From contig CALKIW010000040.1 in the NCBI GenBank assembly GCA_937995875.1, forward strand, positions 1 to 64,000: DNA of 64,000 nucleotides. The letters run 5' to 3'. This document shows positions 9,163 through 17,468 of the stretch, piece after piece (the first letter of the stretch is position 1; the number at the start of each line of letters is the position of its first letter). This DNA is from an uncultured Bacteroidales bacterium (GTDB lineage Bacteria; Bacteroidota; Bacteroidia; Bacteroidales; Bacteroidaceae). The notes beneath the pieces were generated by a model, which searched no databases, was not told the DNA's origin, and was given only the letters and a program-made list of their open reading frames with translations. Position numbers and translations under genes: made by a program.

Positions 9163-11193
9163 TTAAGTTGTTTCCGCGTCGTCCACCTTGCTCTCCCCGT
9201 TTTGCAGGGACTGCACATACGCATACAGTTTCCTGTAAAAAGGGTGTCGGGTCAAGGTGTCGGGGTCGCCGAGGATAATCAGTTTCATGCGGGCACGGGT
9301 AATGGCTACATTCATGCGTCTGATGTCGCGCAGGAAACCAATCTGCCCTTCGTTGTTCGAGCGCACCATCGAAACGAGGATGATGTCGCGCTCCTGCCCC
9401 TGAAATCCGTCCACCGTATTCACCGTTATCAGGTGTCGATAGGGTTTAAAAAACGCACGTTTCTTGATCAGTCGTTTCAGATATTGCACCTGTGCCCGGT
9501 AAGGCGAGATGATCCCCACATCGATTTGTTCGTCGAGCATGCGTTGTTTGCCGATTTTTTCAAAATAAGTTTCCAGAGCCGTCAGCGTATCTTCGGCTTC
9601 GGTCTTGTTGATACGACCAAACGATTCGCCGATGAACGATTCTCCTACAGGCGCTTTTTCCGTTTGCCGAGAAGCGCTGTCAGGAGTGGCTATCGACGGA
9701 GTTATCCACTCCATCGGCACTTCGTAGTCCAACACGCCCCTATATTTTATCTCAGGTGCCGTCGCTACTTTTCCTTCGTAGAACCAGTCGGAACTGAATC
9801 GCATAATTTCCTCGCGCATACGATACTGCACCTGCAGCAGCGTGACACACTCCGGCTTGTTCTCCACAATGCGCTCCATCAGCGTTTTGCCCAGACCGGC
9901 TTTCAGGGCCGCAATGTTTTTCACAGTGGGCGGCAGCTGACAATGGTCGCCGGCCAACACCACACGCGACACCCTGCGCATGGGTATCCAGCAGGCAGCC
10001 TCCAACGCCTGAGCAGCCTCATCTATAAATAAGGTGCCAAACTTCTGCCCTGCCAACAGTCGGTTAGCCGCCCCCACGAGGGTGGAAGCAATGACGCGTG
10101 CCTCACCGAAAACATCGGCATTGATGCGTATTTCCAACTCTGCCGCACGCCCCTTCAGGCGGTCGAGTTTTTGGTGGAAGTTATCGCTGTGTCCTTTCCG
10201 CGCCTTTCTGAGTTCGCGAATCGTCCTGCGGATAGCCCACAGTTGCGGATAATCGGGATGGTCGGCAAACCTACGCTCGTAGGTGAAACTCAGCATTTTG
10301 TCGTTCACACGACTGGGGTTGCCTATTCTCAACACGTTGATGCCCCGGTCTACAAGCTGCTCCGATATCCAGTCCACCGCCATATTGCTCTGCGCGCACA
10401 CTAGCACCTGACTCTCGCGTTTCAGGGTTTCGTTGATGGCCTCGACCAAAGTGGTGGTCTTGCCCGTTCCCGGCGGACCGTGTACCACCGCTACATCCTT
10501 CGCCCACAACACCTCGTTCACGGCACATTGCTGCGTCTTGTTAAGCCACGGAAAACGCATCGGCTCAAACGAAAACCGCCCGGCGGGGGCTTTTGAGTAG
10601 AAAAGGTCGCGTAGATAGGCCAGTCGGGTGTCTTTGGCACGCATCACACGGTCCAACGCGTCGAACATCGTCTGATAACTCGTCTCGTCGAACGACAGTT
10701 GTACTCCAATTTCGCCCTCCCCTCCCTGTACTGCCAACGCCACCTTGTCCGACAGTGTCACCACCATGCGGTCGCCGTCTACATAGGAAACAGTGGCCGT
10801 ACCCAAGAAGCGGATGGGGCTTGCCATCGACAGCTTCTCTCGTCCGCCCTTTGTGGAGCGGGAGGAGATTTCACCGCCTTTCATCACCCCCTGTTTGCCC
10901 TTCTCCTCCTGCGAGGACGTGGGAAACTGACAAAACATGACACGCTTTCCATATTCAAAGTTGTGTTCTGTCTCTTGGTCGGTCGTGCGATGAACCTCCA
11001 AGACCAACTGGTTTACAGCGTTGAAATAGCTGCGCCCCACCCTGATGGGAAACCAGGCATCGCCACGCTTCACCTTGCGTCCGATGCCCATCTCCTCAGT
11101 CTGCTTGCGAAACGACTCTTTCTCTGTGTGATATTCCATTTCGAGCAAGAGTCGCTGTTCTTTCAAATGCTGTATGGGTGATGATTGGCTCAT
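9163..11193 (-). CDS. SF1B superfamily DNA/RNA helicase, IGHMBP2/Upf1-like
   Basis: About 676 residues from the ATG at 11193, which begins MSQSSPIQHLKEQR; an in-frame ATG 45 bp upstream would add a poor leader and is rejected. An N-terminal beta-barrel-like region (about 30-190) is followed by a RecA1 domain with Walker A GPPGTGKTTT (about 239-248), motif II IDEAAQALEA and motif III GDHCQLPPT. A RecA2 domain carries QYRMREEIMRF, TVDGFQGQERDIIL (motif V) and VAITRARMKL (motif VI). The protein should unwind or translocate on nucleic acid using ATP. In bacteria these stand-alone Upf1-like helicases are poorly characterised. The small DUF6483-like gene follows by 20 bp. Confidence 0.92.
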   Translation of the reverse strand: MSQSSPIQHLKEQRLLLEMEYHTEKESFRKQTEEMGIGRKVKRGDAWFPIRVGRSYFNAVNQLVLEVHRTTDQETEHNFEYGKRVMFCQFPTSSQEEKGKQGVMKGGEISSRSTKGGREKLSMASPIRFLGTATVSYVDGDRMVVTLSDKVALAVQGGEGEIGVQLSFDETSYQTMFDALDRVMRAKDTRLAYLRDLFYSKAPAGRFSFEPMRFPWLNKTQQCAVNEVLWAKDVAVVHGPPGTGKTTTLVEAINETLKRESQVLVCAQSNMAVDWISEQLVDRGINVLRIGNPSRVNDKMLSFTYERRFADHPDYPQLWAIRRTIRELRKARKGHSDNFHQKLDRLKGRAAELEIRINADVFGEARVIASTLVGAANRLLAGQKFGTLFIDEAAQALEAACWIPMRRVSRVVLAGDHCQLPPTVKNIAALKAGLGKTLMERIVENKPECVTLLQVQYRMREEIMRFSSDWFYEGKVATAPEIKYRGVLDYEVPMEWITPSIATPDSASRQTEKAPVGESFIGESFGRINKTEAEDTLTALETYFEKIGKQRMLDEQIDVGIISPYRAQVQYLKRLIKKRAFFKPYRHLITVNTVDGFQGQERDIILVSMVRSNNEGQIGFLRDIRRMNVAITRARMKLIILGDPDTLTRHPFYRKLYAYVQSLQNGESKVDDAETT

Positions 11194-11401
11194 ATTATTC
11201 TGCAAAAATAAAAAGAAAAGACGGCAAACCCAATGCAATCATTCAGAAATCACCGAAAACGCTGTTTTTCATGCCGAAAGTCCTCATGATGTGCCTTTTC
11301 AGTTCTCTATGTGCCCGGCTTTCCTGTCATCCGAGTCGGTCCTACTCCTTTATTTTTCTTTTTTATATCTTATTTTTCTTCTCATATATCGTTCCTAAAG
11401 T

Positions 11402-11432
11402 TTTGCACTCCCAGCCATTTGCTCTACCTTTG
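11402..11432 (+). promoter_or_regulatory. Bacteroidetes-type promoter, nearly leaderless, for the ABC ATPase
   Basis: TTTG (11402-11405), 19 bases, TACCTTTG (11425-11432): exact match to consensus. The A of the ATG is at 11440, seven bases past the -7 box, so transcription would begin at or within a few bases of the start codon. Confidence 0.75.
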
Positions 11433-11439
11433 CAACATC

Positions 11440-12162
11440 ATGGATACCATAACGATAGACAATCTCTCGATAGGCTACAACCACAAGGTTATCGCCAAAA
11501 ACATCAGCGCGACGCTATGTAGCGGACAGCTCACCGCCCTTTTGGGCACCAACGGAGTGGGCAAATCGACCCTTCTGCGCACCATTGCGGCCTTGCAACC
11601 TGCCCTGAAAGGCTCCATCGTCTTTCAAAACGACAAAAAGGGGAAAAGGTCGGCCACCGATTTCTCGAAAGCCGAAATGGCCAAACTGGTATCTGTGGTG
11701 CTGACCGAGCAGCCCGACATTCGCCATTTTTCCGTGCGCGATGTGGTGGGTATGGGCCGACTGCCCTACACCGGCTTTTTCGGGACACTCAATGCCGACG
11801 ACCGTCATATCGTCGCCGAAGCGCTATCAGTCACGGGATTGGACGGCTTTGCCAACCGACAGTTTGACGCGCTCAGCGACGGCGAACGACAGAAAGTGAT
11901 GATTGCCAAGGCGCTCGCCCAGCAAACCCCAATTATCTTGCTCGATGAGCCTACCGCCTTTCTCGACTATCCGAGCAAGGTGGAGATGATGAAGATGCTG
12001 CGACGGCTTGCCAACGATATGGACAAAACCATTCTGCTGTCTACACACGATCTTGAACTGGCTTCCCACTATGCCGACCGCCTGCTCCTGTTGAGGCAGG
12101 GACTGGCAGATATATCAAAAGCACAACTGGACGAATATATCCACACTCAACGTAAAATTTAA
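11440..12162 (+). CDS. ABC transporter ATP-binding protein, iron/siderophore/cobalamin (FecE/BtuD) type
   Basis: 240 residues from the ATG at 11440 (MDTITIDNLSIGYNHKV); upstream in-frame codons lie before the promoter and cannot be transcribed from it. Walker A GTNGVGKST (about 36-44), Q-loop around LTEQPDIRH, signature LSDGERQKV, Walker B IILLDEPTAFLD and H-loop LSTHDLE are all present. FecE-type proteins power import of ferric siderophores, haem or cobalamin through a BtuC/FecD permease. No permease, binding protein or TonB receptor lies next to it, so it must work with partners encoded elsewhere. The last three codons and the stop fall inside dispersed repeat copy B. Confidence 0.92.
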   Translation: MDTITIDNLSIGYNHKVIAKNISATLCSGQLTALLGTNGVGKSTLLRTIAALQPALKGSIVFQNDKKGKRSATDFSKAEMAKLVSVVLTEQPDIRHFSVRDVVGMGRLPYTGFFGTLNADDRHIVAEALSVTGLDGFANRQFDALSDGERQKVMIAKALAQQTPIILLDEPTAFLDYPSKVEMMKMLRRLANDMDKTILLSTHDLELASHYADRLLLLRQGLADISKAQLDEYIHTQRKI

Positions 12163-12536
12163 TTACCATTTTTCGGCCATTATTTTTGAAGCAACCAGCG
12201 CAAAAAGGGCTATGTTTCTGCCCGCTCTATCCATTCTCGCAACGCAAAAACAGGCTTGTTTGCAGGTATAGTATTCCGTCCTATCATGGCGGAGGCCTAA
12301 CCGCGATGCGCTTAAGCCCTATCCGCATTGCGACTAAGCTCTATCGGCACTGCGGTTAGGCCGTTCCCGCATCGTCATTCCATATCTAACCGCGAGCGGC
12401 TGGATAATCTACGCAAAGGCGTATTTGTATAAAGCACTGATTATCAACAAACTACAAACGGCCCAAATTTTCGCAAATTTCGGACGGCAACAAAGATTTT
12501 TCAGAATAATCGCAGCATTTGGAGGTGTTTGTAAAG
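12152..12536 (+). repeat. Dispersed ~386-bp repeat, copy B
   Basis: Runs from GTAAAATTTAATTACC to GTGTTTGTAAAG. The core starting at about 12294 contains consecutive 22-bp units beginning CCTAACCGCGATGCG, CCTATCCGCATTGCG and TCTATCGGCACTGCG. GGCCTAACCGC of the first unit pairs with GCGGTTAGGCC at the end of the third. The left end overlaps the stop codon of the ABC ATPase gene. Confidence 0.88.
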
Positions 12537-12587
12537 AATAATTACGCAGATTATAAACAAACTACGAATTAAACAAATTATACGAAT

Positions 12588-12719
12588 TTCGGACAAAGCA
12601 TGGAACTACAGCTTAAACGAATGGCATAAATGGCAAATGAAGAAAGCAACAATGAATTGAGCGAATGGCTCGAATTTCAGATAAAGAAGGCAACAACGAA
12701 TTGAGCGGATTAGTCAGAC
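12588..12719 (+). repeat. Degenerate 44-bp tandem array (about three units) beside repeat copy B
   Basis: Alternating 22-bp half-units start at 12588, 12610, 12632, 12654, 12676 and 12698. AGAAAGCAACAATGAATTGA (from 12641) and AGAAGGCAACAACGAATTGA (from 12685) are 44 bp apart. The rest of 12163-13047 outside this array, copy B and the promoter shows nothing else I can name. Confidence 0.6.
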
Positions 12720-12910
12720 CTATCGGCCAGGTCCGAGTAGTCTGATCGGTCCGAAATAGCAACTTCTGAATAAGCAAAACACGTGGAGAGGGTTGCAAAG
12801 CAAATACGTCCCCGCTCGCGCACATCTTTTATACAATCGTTGCTTTCATCAGGCAGCAACACTCCCGCATAGTTAATAAATGTTTAAAACTAAATTGGTT
12901 CACGAAATAA

Positions 12911-12942
12911 TTTGGTTTATATTATAAACTTATTTATATTTG
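12911..12942 (+). promoter_or_regulatory. Bacteroidetes-type promoter for the membrane protein/regulator pair
   Basis: TTTG (12911-12914), 20 bases, TATATTTG (12935-12942). The start codon at 13048 leaves a leader of about 100 bases. Confidence 0.7.
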
Positions 12943-13047
12943 CATCGTAAACAAGTTTGAGACAGGAGAGGATCCAGCCTGCCACCAAGTTGTTTGCTGA
13001 GCGTTCATTTCATAAAATCATTCACTAACAACTTAAAAAGAAAAACG

Positions 13048-13692
13048 ATGGAATCTTCAAACAACAACATGACTGCCGAACGCAGTCTCGAAATCATCAG
13101 CCGTACCATTGAGGAGAGTCGCCAACGCATCACTCGTGGCAGTTGGAAAAGCATGCTGATATGGGGCGTGGCCGTTGCCATCATAGCGCTTACAGTGGGC
13201 CATCTGTGGAAGAACACCTCGGCCGGAGCGGGCGCCAACGGGCTTTGGGGTGCCCTCGGTCTGGTGGCATTGGCCGAACAAAGATATAAGAAGAGACACC
13301 CGAAAATTCCACAAACTTTCGTCAGTAAGACCATTTCGCAGATTTGGGGCAGCCTTGGCATCATGGCAGGCTCTATTGGTCTCTTTATAGGCATGCTGGC
13401 TTTGTTACAAGTGTCGATTCCCCTGCCCGTGATACCTGCCCCGAACAGTCCGGAAAGTTTTGGCCATATCCCCATCACTGCGCTCATTATTCTGCTCATA
13501 GGTATAGCCGGAATGATTACCGGACGCATTCTGAAGAGCACCGTCATCACCGTGTGCTGCTACATCGCAGGTATATCGGGCAGTTTCCTCGCGCTGGTCT
13601 ACGCAGGTCCTTACGAGATGGTCGTACTGGCCGGAGTGGCTGTCGTGGGACTCATCGTGCCTGCATTGATCATCAAAACGAAGGAGGCGTAA
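13048..13692 (+). CDS. Hypothetical multi-spanning membrane protein
   Basis: 214 residues from MESSNNNMTAERS; the upstream in-frame ATG at 12994 gives a longer form that I consider less likely. A polar N-terminus with an amphipathic stretch (RSLEIISRTIEESRQRI) is followed by about six hydrophobic segments. No catalytic motif. The following regulator starts 2 bp after the stop, so both are made from one transcript. Such two-gene units of a membrane protein and a one-domain winged-helix repressor are common in Bacteroidetes; the regulator probably controls its own operon. Function unknown. Confidence 0.8.
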   Translation: MESSNNNMTAERSLEIISRTIEESRQRITRGSWKSMLIWGVAVAIIALTVGHLWKNTSAGAGANGLWGALGLVALAEQRYKKRHPKIPQTFVSKTISQIWGSLGIMAGSIGLFIGMLALLQVSIPLPVIPAPNSPESFGHIPITALIILLIGIAGMITGRILKSTVITVCCYIAGISGSFLALVYAGPYEMVVLAGVAVVGLIVPALIIKTKEA

Positions 13693-13694
13693 TT

Positions 13695-13976
13695 ATGTTT
13701 AAGCCTCTCAATCCACTGCTACACAGCGAACTGCGATTAGCAATCATCTCTCTGCTCATGGATGTAGAGGAGGCCGACTTCCCCTATGTCAAGGAACAGA
13801 CGGGCGCCACATCGGGAAATCTGAGCGTGCAGATAGGCAAATTGGAGGAAGCCGGCTACATCAGTGTGGAGAAAACGTTTCGTGGAAAGCGTCCCGCCAC
13901 CATCTGCCGCATGACCGACAAGGGGCAGGAAGCCTTTGAAAACTACGTAGAAGCGCTGAAAAGTTACATCAAATAA
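13695..13976 (+). CDS. Winged-helix transcriptional regulator (MarR/ArsR-like, single domain)
   Basis: 93 residues. NPLLHSELRLAIISLLM is a typical first helix. The helix-turn-helix follows at about 28-55 (YVKEQTGATSGNLSVQIGKL), then the wing (GYISVEKTFRGKRPATICRM) and a C-terminal helix for dimerisation. It matches the winged-helix DNA-binding domain family seen as stand-alone regulators. A strong AAGGAGG ribosome site sits about 8 bases before the ATG, within the last codons of the membrane protein gene. It should bind DNA as a dimer. The ligand or signal is unknown. Confidence 0.88.
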   Translation: MFKPLNPLLHSELRLAIISLLMDVEEADFPYVKEQTGATSGNLSVQIGKLEEAGYISVEKTFRGKRPATICRMTDKGQEAFENYVEALKSYIK

Positions 13977-14177
13977 CGCTGCGATAAGATTCTAACAGCA
14001 GCAACAAATAACCATTCTCTCTTGAAAACCCGGAGTTGGAGGCACGACCGCCAGCTTCGGGTTGCCCATTGGTTAGGATAGTCAAGCCAAAACAATACAT
14101 ATTTTTTCTCTTTCCATGACATTATTTCAAGAATAAATCCCTATATTTGCCAAAGAAACCTATAAATCTACTGTCCT

Positions 14178-14531
14178 ATGATGCAAGATGTAATTGATAC
14201 GCTACATACAGAGCAATGTTCGCTTGCGATACTTCACGAAGGCAACATCCGCACCTTCGACGGCCATGGCGTGCGCCGTCTGTACAACATTATCAATGAT
14301 GAGCCGGAACTCTTTTTCAAAGCCAAACTGGCCGTAAAAGCAGTAGGGCGCTCTGCCGCACGCATGATAGTGGAAGGCGGGGTGACCGAAGTCCATGCGG
14401 AAGTGATGTCGCAACAGGCATACGACGTACTGCACGACGCAGGCATAGCCATCAGTTTCGATAAGAAAGTAGACCACGCCTCTTTTCTGGATATATGGCG
14501 AAAACTGGGCGAATTGGAAAATGAGGAATAA
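14178..14531 (+). CDS. DUF1893 domain-containing protein
   Basis: 117 residues matching the DUF1893 pattern: an N-terminal strand-helix (CSLAILHEGNIRTFDGHGVRRL), the middle AKLAVKAVGRSAARMIVEGGV and the C-terminal AYDVLHDAGIAISFDKKVDH. It is a cytoidine-deaminase-like fold family without assured activity. Met2 (14181) is an equally good start. A TATATTTG -7 box lies at 14142-14149 without a clear -33 element. The gene is convergent with the Na/Pi cotransporter and separated from it by a bidirectional terminator. Function unknown. Confidence 0.85.
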   Translation: MMQDVIDTLHTEQCSLAILHEGNIRTFDGHGVRRLYNIINDEPELFFKAKLAVKAVGRSAARMIVEGGVTEVHAEVMSQQAYDVLHDAGIAISFDKKVDHASFLDIWRKLGELENEE

Positions 14532-14640
14532 GTTCGAAAGCATATAGCAACGGATAGCCTGCTACCTCTGTCCTGCCACCGCAAGGAGGGAGGAAGACGG
14601 CAGTTGTGTGCTTGTGTCAGAAAAGAAATATAACGTAAAA

Positions 14641-14681
14641 AGAGAGCCATCCTGATCGGTTACAGAACAGGATGGCTCTCT
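14641..14681. terminator. Bidirectional terminator between DUF1893 and the Na/Pi cotransporter
   Basis: AGAGAGCCATCCTG (14641-14654) pairs perfectly over 14 bp with CAGGATGGCTCTCT (14668-14681), loop 13 bases. It lies between two convergent genes with A-rich sequence on the left side. Confidence 0.7.
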
Positions 14682-14809
14682 ATGTGTATTTATGTCTGTG
14701 ACAAACGTCGGCTCTGTCTTAACAATTTGACGGAAGGATGGCGCTTGGCGTGTGTTTGTGTCTGCCATCACCCCTTCGCCGGCTTCAAGGAGGGTTGAAG
14801 TGGGTCTTT

Positions 14810-16525
14810 TTAAACTTCGTCTTGCTTCACACCCATGCGCGATTCCACCACATTGACCACATAATCACCGAGTTTTTCACACTCCTGAATAATATCCATA
14901 TACATCGTGCCCACTGCGTATGTATAGGCGTGGTTGTTGATGTCGTTGATATTCTGCGTACGCAACTGGTTGCGATAGTTGTTGATTTCGTTCTCGATAT
15001 TGAACGAACGGGCGGGGTCGAGGTTTTCTTTGTACCCCTTGAGAAGCGTATTCATCTCGTTGAGAGCGTCGTCTACAAGTTCGAACATCTGGTGGATGCA
15101 CTCGTATTGCTGCTCGGTGAAATCTTCCTTACCCGTCTTACGACGTTTGATGGTACGGGCAAGATTGTTGCAAGAGTCGCCAATGCTCTCTATCTCGGCT
15201 ATCTGACGCAGCATCGCACGGATTTTACCCTTCGTGTCATCGCTCAAGTGGGCATTGCTCACATGGTCGAGATATTTGGCGATTTCAATCTCCATGTTGT
15301 CGGAAATGTTCTCATACTTCTCTATTCGGTCGTATGTTTTCATGAATTTGTCGTCGTCCTGCTCACCCAAGAGTTCGCGCACCATGCCAAACATACGGTG
15401 TATGCGCTCTGCAAAACTCAACACTTCTTTCTGCGCTTCCAATACGGAGAGTTCGGGAGTCCTCATGATTCCGCCTTGGATAAAACGCAGACGGAAGTCA
15501 TCTTCGTCCACAATGGCACTGGGTTTGATTAGCCAGCACACCACCTTCTCTATCAAGGGGATAAACCAAATAAGAATAAAGGTATTGGTTACATTGAAGC
15601 AAGTGTGGAAAGCGGCTAACACTATGGGGAGTATGGCGGCCTTTTCCGCCTCGCTGTAACCTATTCCTGCCGGGTTGTAACCCACCATGGAGCACACCAT
15701 ATTGACAAAGGGATAGAACATGAAAAGCACCCATATCACTCCAAACACATTGAACACGAGGTGGGCAAGAGCCGCACGGCGAGCCTGAGTGTTGGCTCCG
15801 AGTGCCGCGAGATTAGCGGTAGCGGTTGTTCCAATGTTCTCGCCCAATACCAGAGCAATACCTAAATAGATGGGCAACACACCCGTAGAACACAGCAGAA
15901 TGGTAATTGCCATCACAGCAGCAGAGCTTTGAACTATACAGGTGATGACCGTTCCTATCAGCAGGAATATGAAAATGGAAACGTGACTGCTTGTGTCAAA
16001 ACTCGAAAAAAAGTCGATGGCACCCGAATTATGAGCCAAATCCAACTCCTTACCGGCATCGCTCAGCAACACCAAAGAGAAGAAAAGGAAGGCGATACCG
16101 AACAGGAAGTCACCTATATATCGGCTCTTCTTGGTGTATATCAACACTATGCCGATGAGGAAAGCAGGGAATACTGCCATCGTCAAGTCTACCTTGAAGC
16201 CCAGCGACATGATCCATGCCGTGAGGGTGGTTCCTATGTTGGCACCCATAATAACGGATATGGCCTGCGCAAGGGTGAGCAGTCCTGCATTCACGAAAGA
16301 AACCGTCATGACGGTGGTTGCCGATGAGGACTGCACGGCACATGTGATAAACGTACCGGTGAGCATACCGGTGAAGCGGTTGGAGGTCATTGCTCCGAGG
16401 ATGTGTCGCAACTGCGATCCTGCCATCTTTTGAAGAGCCTCGCTCATCACTTTCATTCCATAAATGAGGAGTGCAAGTGATCCAAAGATCTTCATGAAAA
16501 TAGAAAAATAGTTTCCGTCCATCAA
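14810..16525 (-). CDS. Na/Pi cotransporter family protein with PhoU-like tail
   Basis: 571 residues. The N-terminal half has two Na/Pi cotransporter repeats with the QSSSATTVMTVSFVNAGL and QSSAAVMAITILLCSTG motifs (the QSSS/QSSA signature lining the transport path) and about eight membrane segments. The C-terminal 200 residues form a helical PhoU-like domain (FAERIHRMFGMVRELLGEQ, IRAMLRQIAEIESIGDSC). It should import phosphate with sodium, with the PhoU part regulating flux. Its start is 16525 (MMDGNYFS). A minus-strand TATCTTTG box (16561-16568) lies just upstream. The 7 x 22-bp array sits upstream of this promoter region. Confidence 0.95.
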   Translation of the reverse strand: MMDGNYFSIFMKIFGSLALLIYGMKVMSEALQKMAGSQLRHILGAMTSNRFTGMLTGTFITCAVQSSSATTVMTVSFVNAGLLTLAQAISVIMGANIGTTLTAWIMSLGFKVDLTMAVFPAFLIGIVLIYTKKSRYIGDFLFGIAFLFFSLVLLSDAGKELDLAHNSGAIDFFSSFDTSSHVSIFIFLLIGTVITCIVQSSAAVMAITILLCSTGVLPIYLGIALVLGENIGTTATANLAALGANTQARRAALAHLVFNVFGVIWVLFMFYPFVNMVCSMVGYNPAGIGYSEAEKAAILPIVLAAFHTCFNVTNTFILIWFIPLIEKVVCWLIKPSAIVDEDDFRLRFIQGGIMRTPELSVLEAQKEVLSFAERIHRMFGMVRELLGEQDDDKFMKTYDRIEKYENISDNMEIEIAKYLDHVSNAHLSDDTKGKIRAMLRQIAEIESIGDSCNNLARTIKRRKTGKEDFTEQQYECIHQMFELVDDALNEMNTLLKGYKENLDPARSFNIENEINNYRNQLRTQNINDINNHAYTYAVGTMYMDIIQECEKLGDYVVNVVESRMGVKQDEV

Positions 16526-16690
16526 GACAATTCTAAGAAACAGTTAATACAAAACTGCTGCAAAGATAATAAAAAACCATTTTAATACCCTGCTTTTTAT
16601 CGCTTTTATTTCCTCTGCAATATGCAATTAGCAGAAAAAGAAGCATGAAAAGGGTGTAACGGATGAGTCGAAACAGTATAAAACCCGTAT

Positions 16691-16843
16691 TGGCAGGGTG
16701 GAAAGAACGGATGAGCAGGGTGGAAAGAACGGATGAGCAGGGTGAAAAACCAAGATGAGCAGGGTGGAAAACCAAGATGGGCAGGATGAAAAACCAAGAT
16801 GAGCAGGGTGGAAAGAACGGATAAGCAGGGAGTAAAGAAAAAG
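16691..16843 (+). repeat. Tandem array, seven 22-bp units
   Basis: Units begin at 16691, 16713, 16735, 16757, 16779, 16801 and 16823, each opening with (GA)GCAGGGTGGAAA or a close variant. Two versions of the second half alternate (GAACGGAT and ACCAAGAT). The period is not a multiple of three, and the array lies in the 352-bp gap between the Na/Pi gene and the ACT gene. No gene is seen in that gap. Confidence 0.92.
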
Positions 16844-16877
16844 TCTATACACCCTAACCACCATCCCCAAGAGGAGC

Positions 16878-17303
16878 TTACAGTTTGTAAAGGTCGTTTG
16901 CTGCGAGCAGGTCTACTTTCTTCTCCTGCAATATTCTCTCGCAGTTTTCCAAATTGTTCGGGCGAATTATCACATTCGCTCCATCGCCATTGGCAAAAGA
17001 ATAGAGGTATTCGATGAACACACCATTGTCTGACAGGTGTTTCAAGATGACGGCCAGAGAGCCCGGTGTGTTGGGAACGGTCATACCGATCACGTCGGTA
17101 ACCTTCACCGTGAAGCCTTCTTCTTTCAACAGTTGATAGGCTTTGTCCGGGTCGGACACGATACATCGCAGTATGCCAAAGTCGCTGTTGTCGGCAATAC
17201 TCATTGCACTGAGATTCACACCCGACTTGCCAAGCACTTCGGTCACTTCAGTAAGTCTGCCCGACTTATTCTCCAAAAAGATAGATAATTGCTTTGCTAA
17301 CAT
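16878..17303 (-). CDS. ACT domain-containing protein (double ACT)
   Basis: 141 residues made of two ACT domains: AKQLSIFLENKSGRLTEVTEVL (about 3-24) and VIGMTVPNTPGSLAVILKHL (about 72-91). ACT domains bind amino acids and regulate metabolism. This double-ACT family is commonly encoded next to phenylacetate-CoA ligase or indolepyruvate oxidoreductase in anaerobes, and here it lies 165 bp downstream of paaK on the same strand. It may sense an aromatic amino acid, but the ligand is not readable from sequence. Confidence 0.88.
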   Translation of the reverse strand: MLAKQLSIFLENKSGRLTEVTEVLGKSGVNLSAMSIADNSDFGILRCIVSDPDKAYQLLKEEGFTVKVTDVIGMTVPNTPGSLAVILKHLSDNGVFIEYLYSFANGDGANVIIRPNNLENCERILQEKKVDLLAANDLYKL

Positions 17304-17468
17304 CTGATTTATGTTTTAAATTTATGACTTCCTTTCATCCAAGCGGGGTGTTTCCCGCGCTTCAGCTGCACTCTTTCGACCGTCAGCCTCCCGCCTCCAT
17401 TTGGCATCGGACAGTTGTCTCATAGAAAAAACCGGTGAAAATCGAGAGCAAAGGGATTAACTTTAGGC

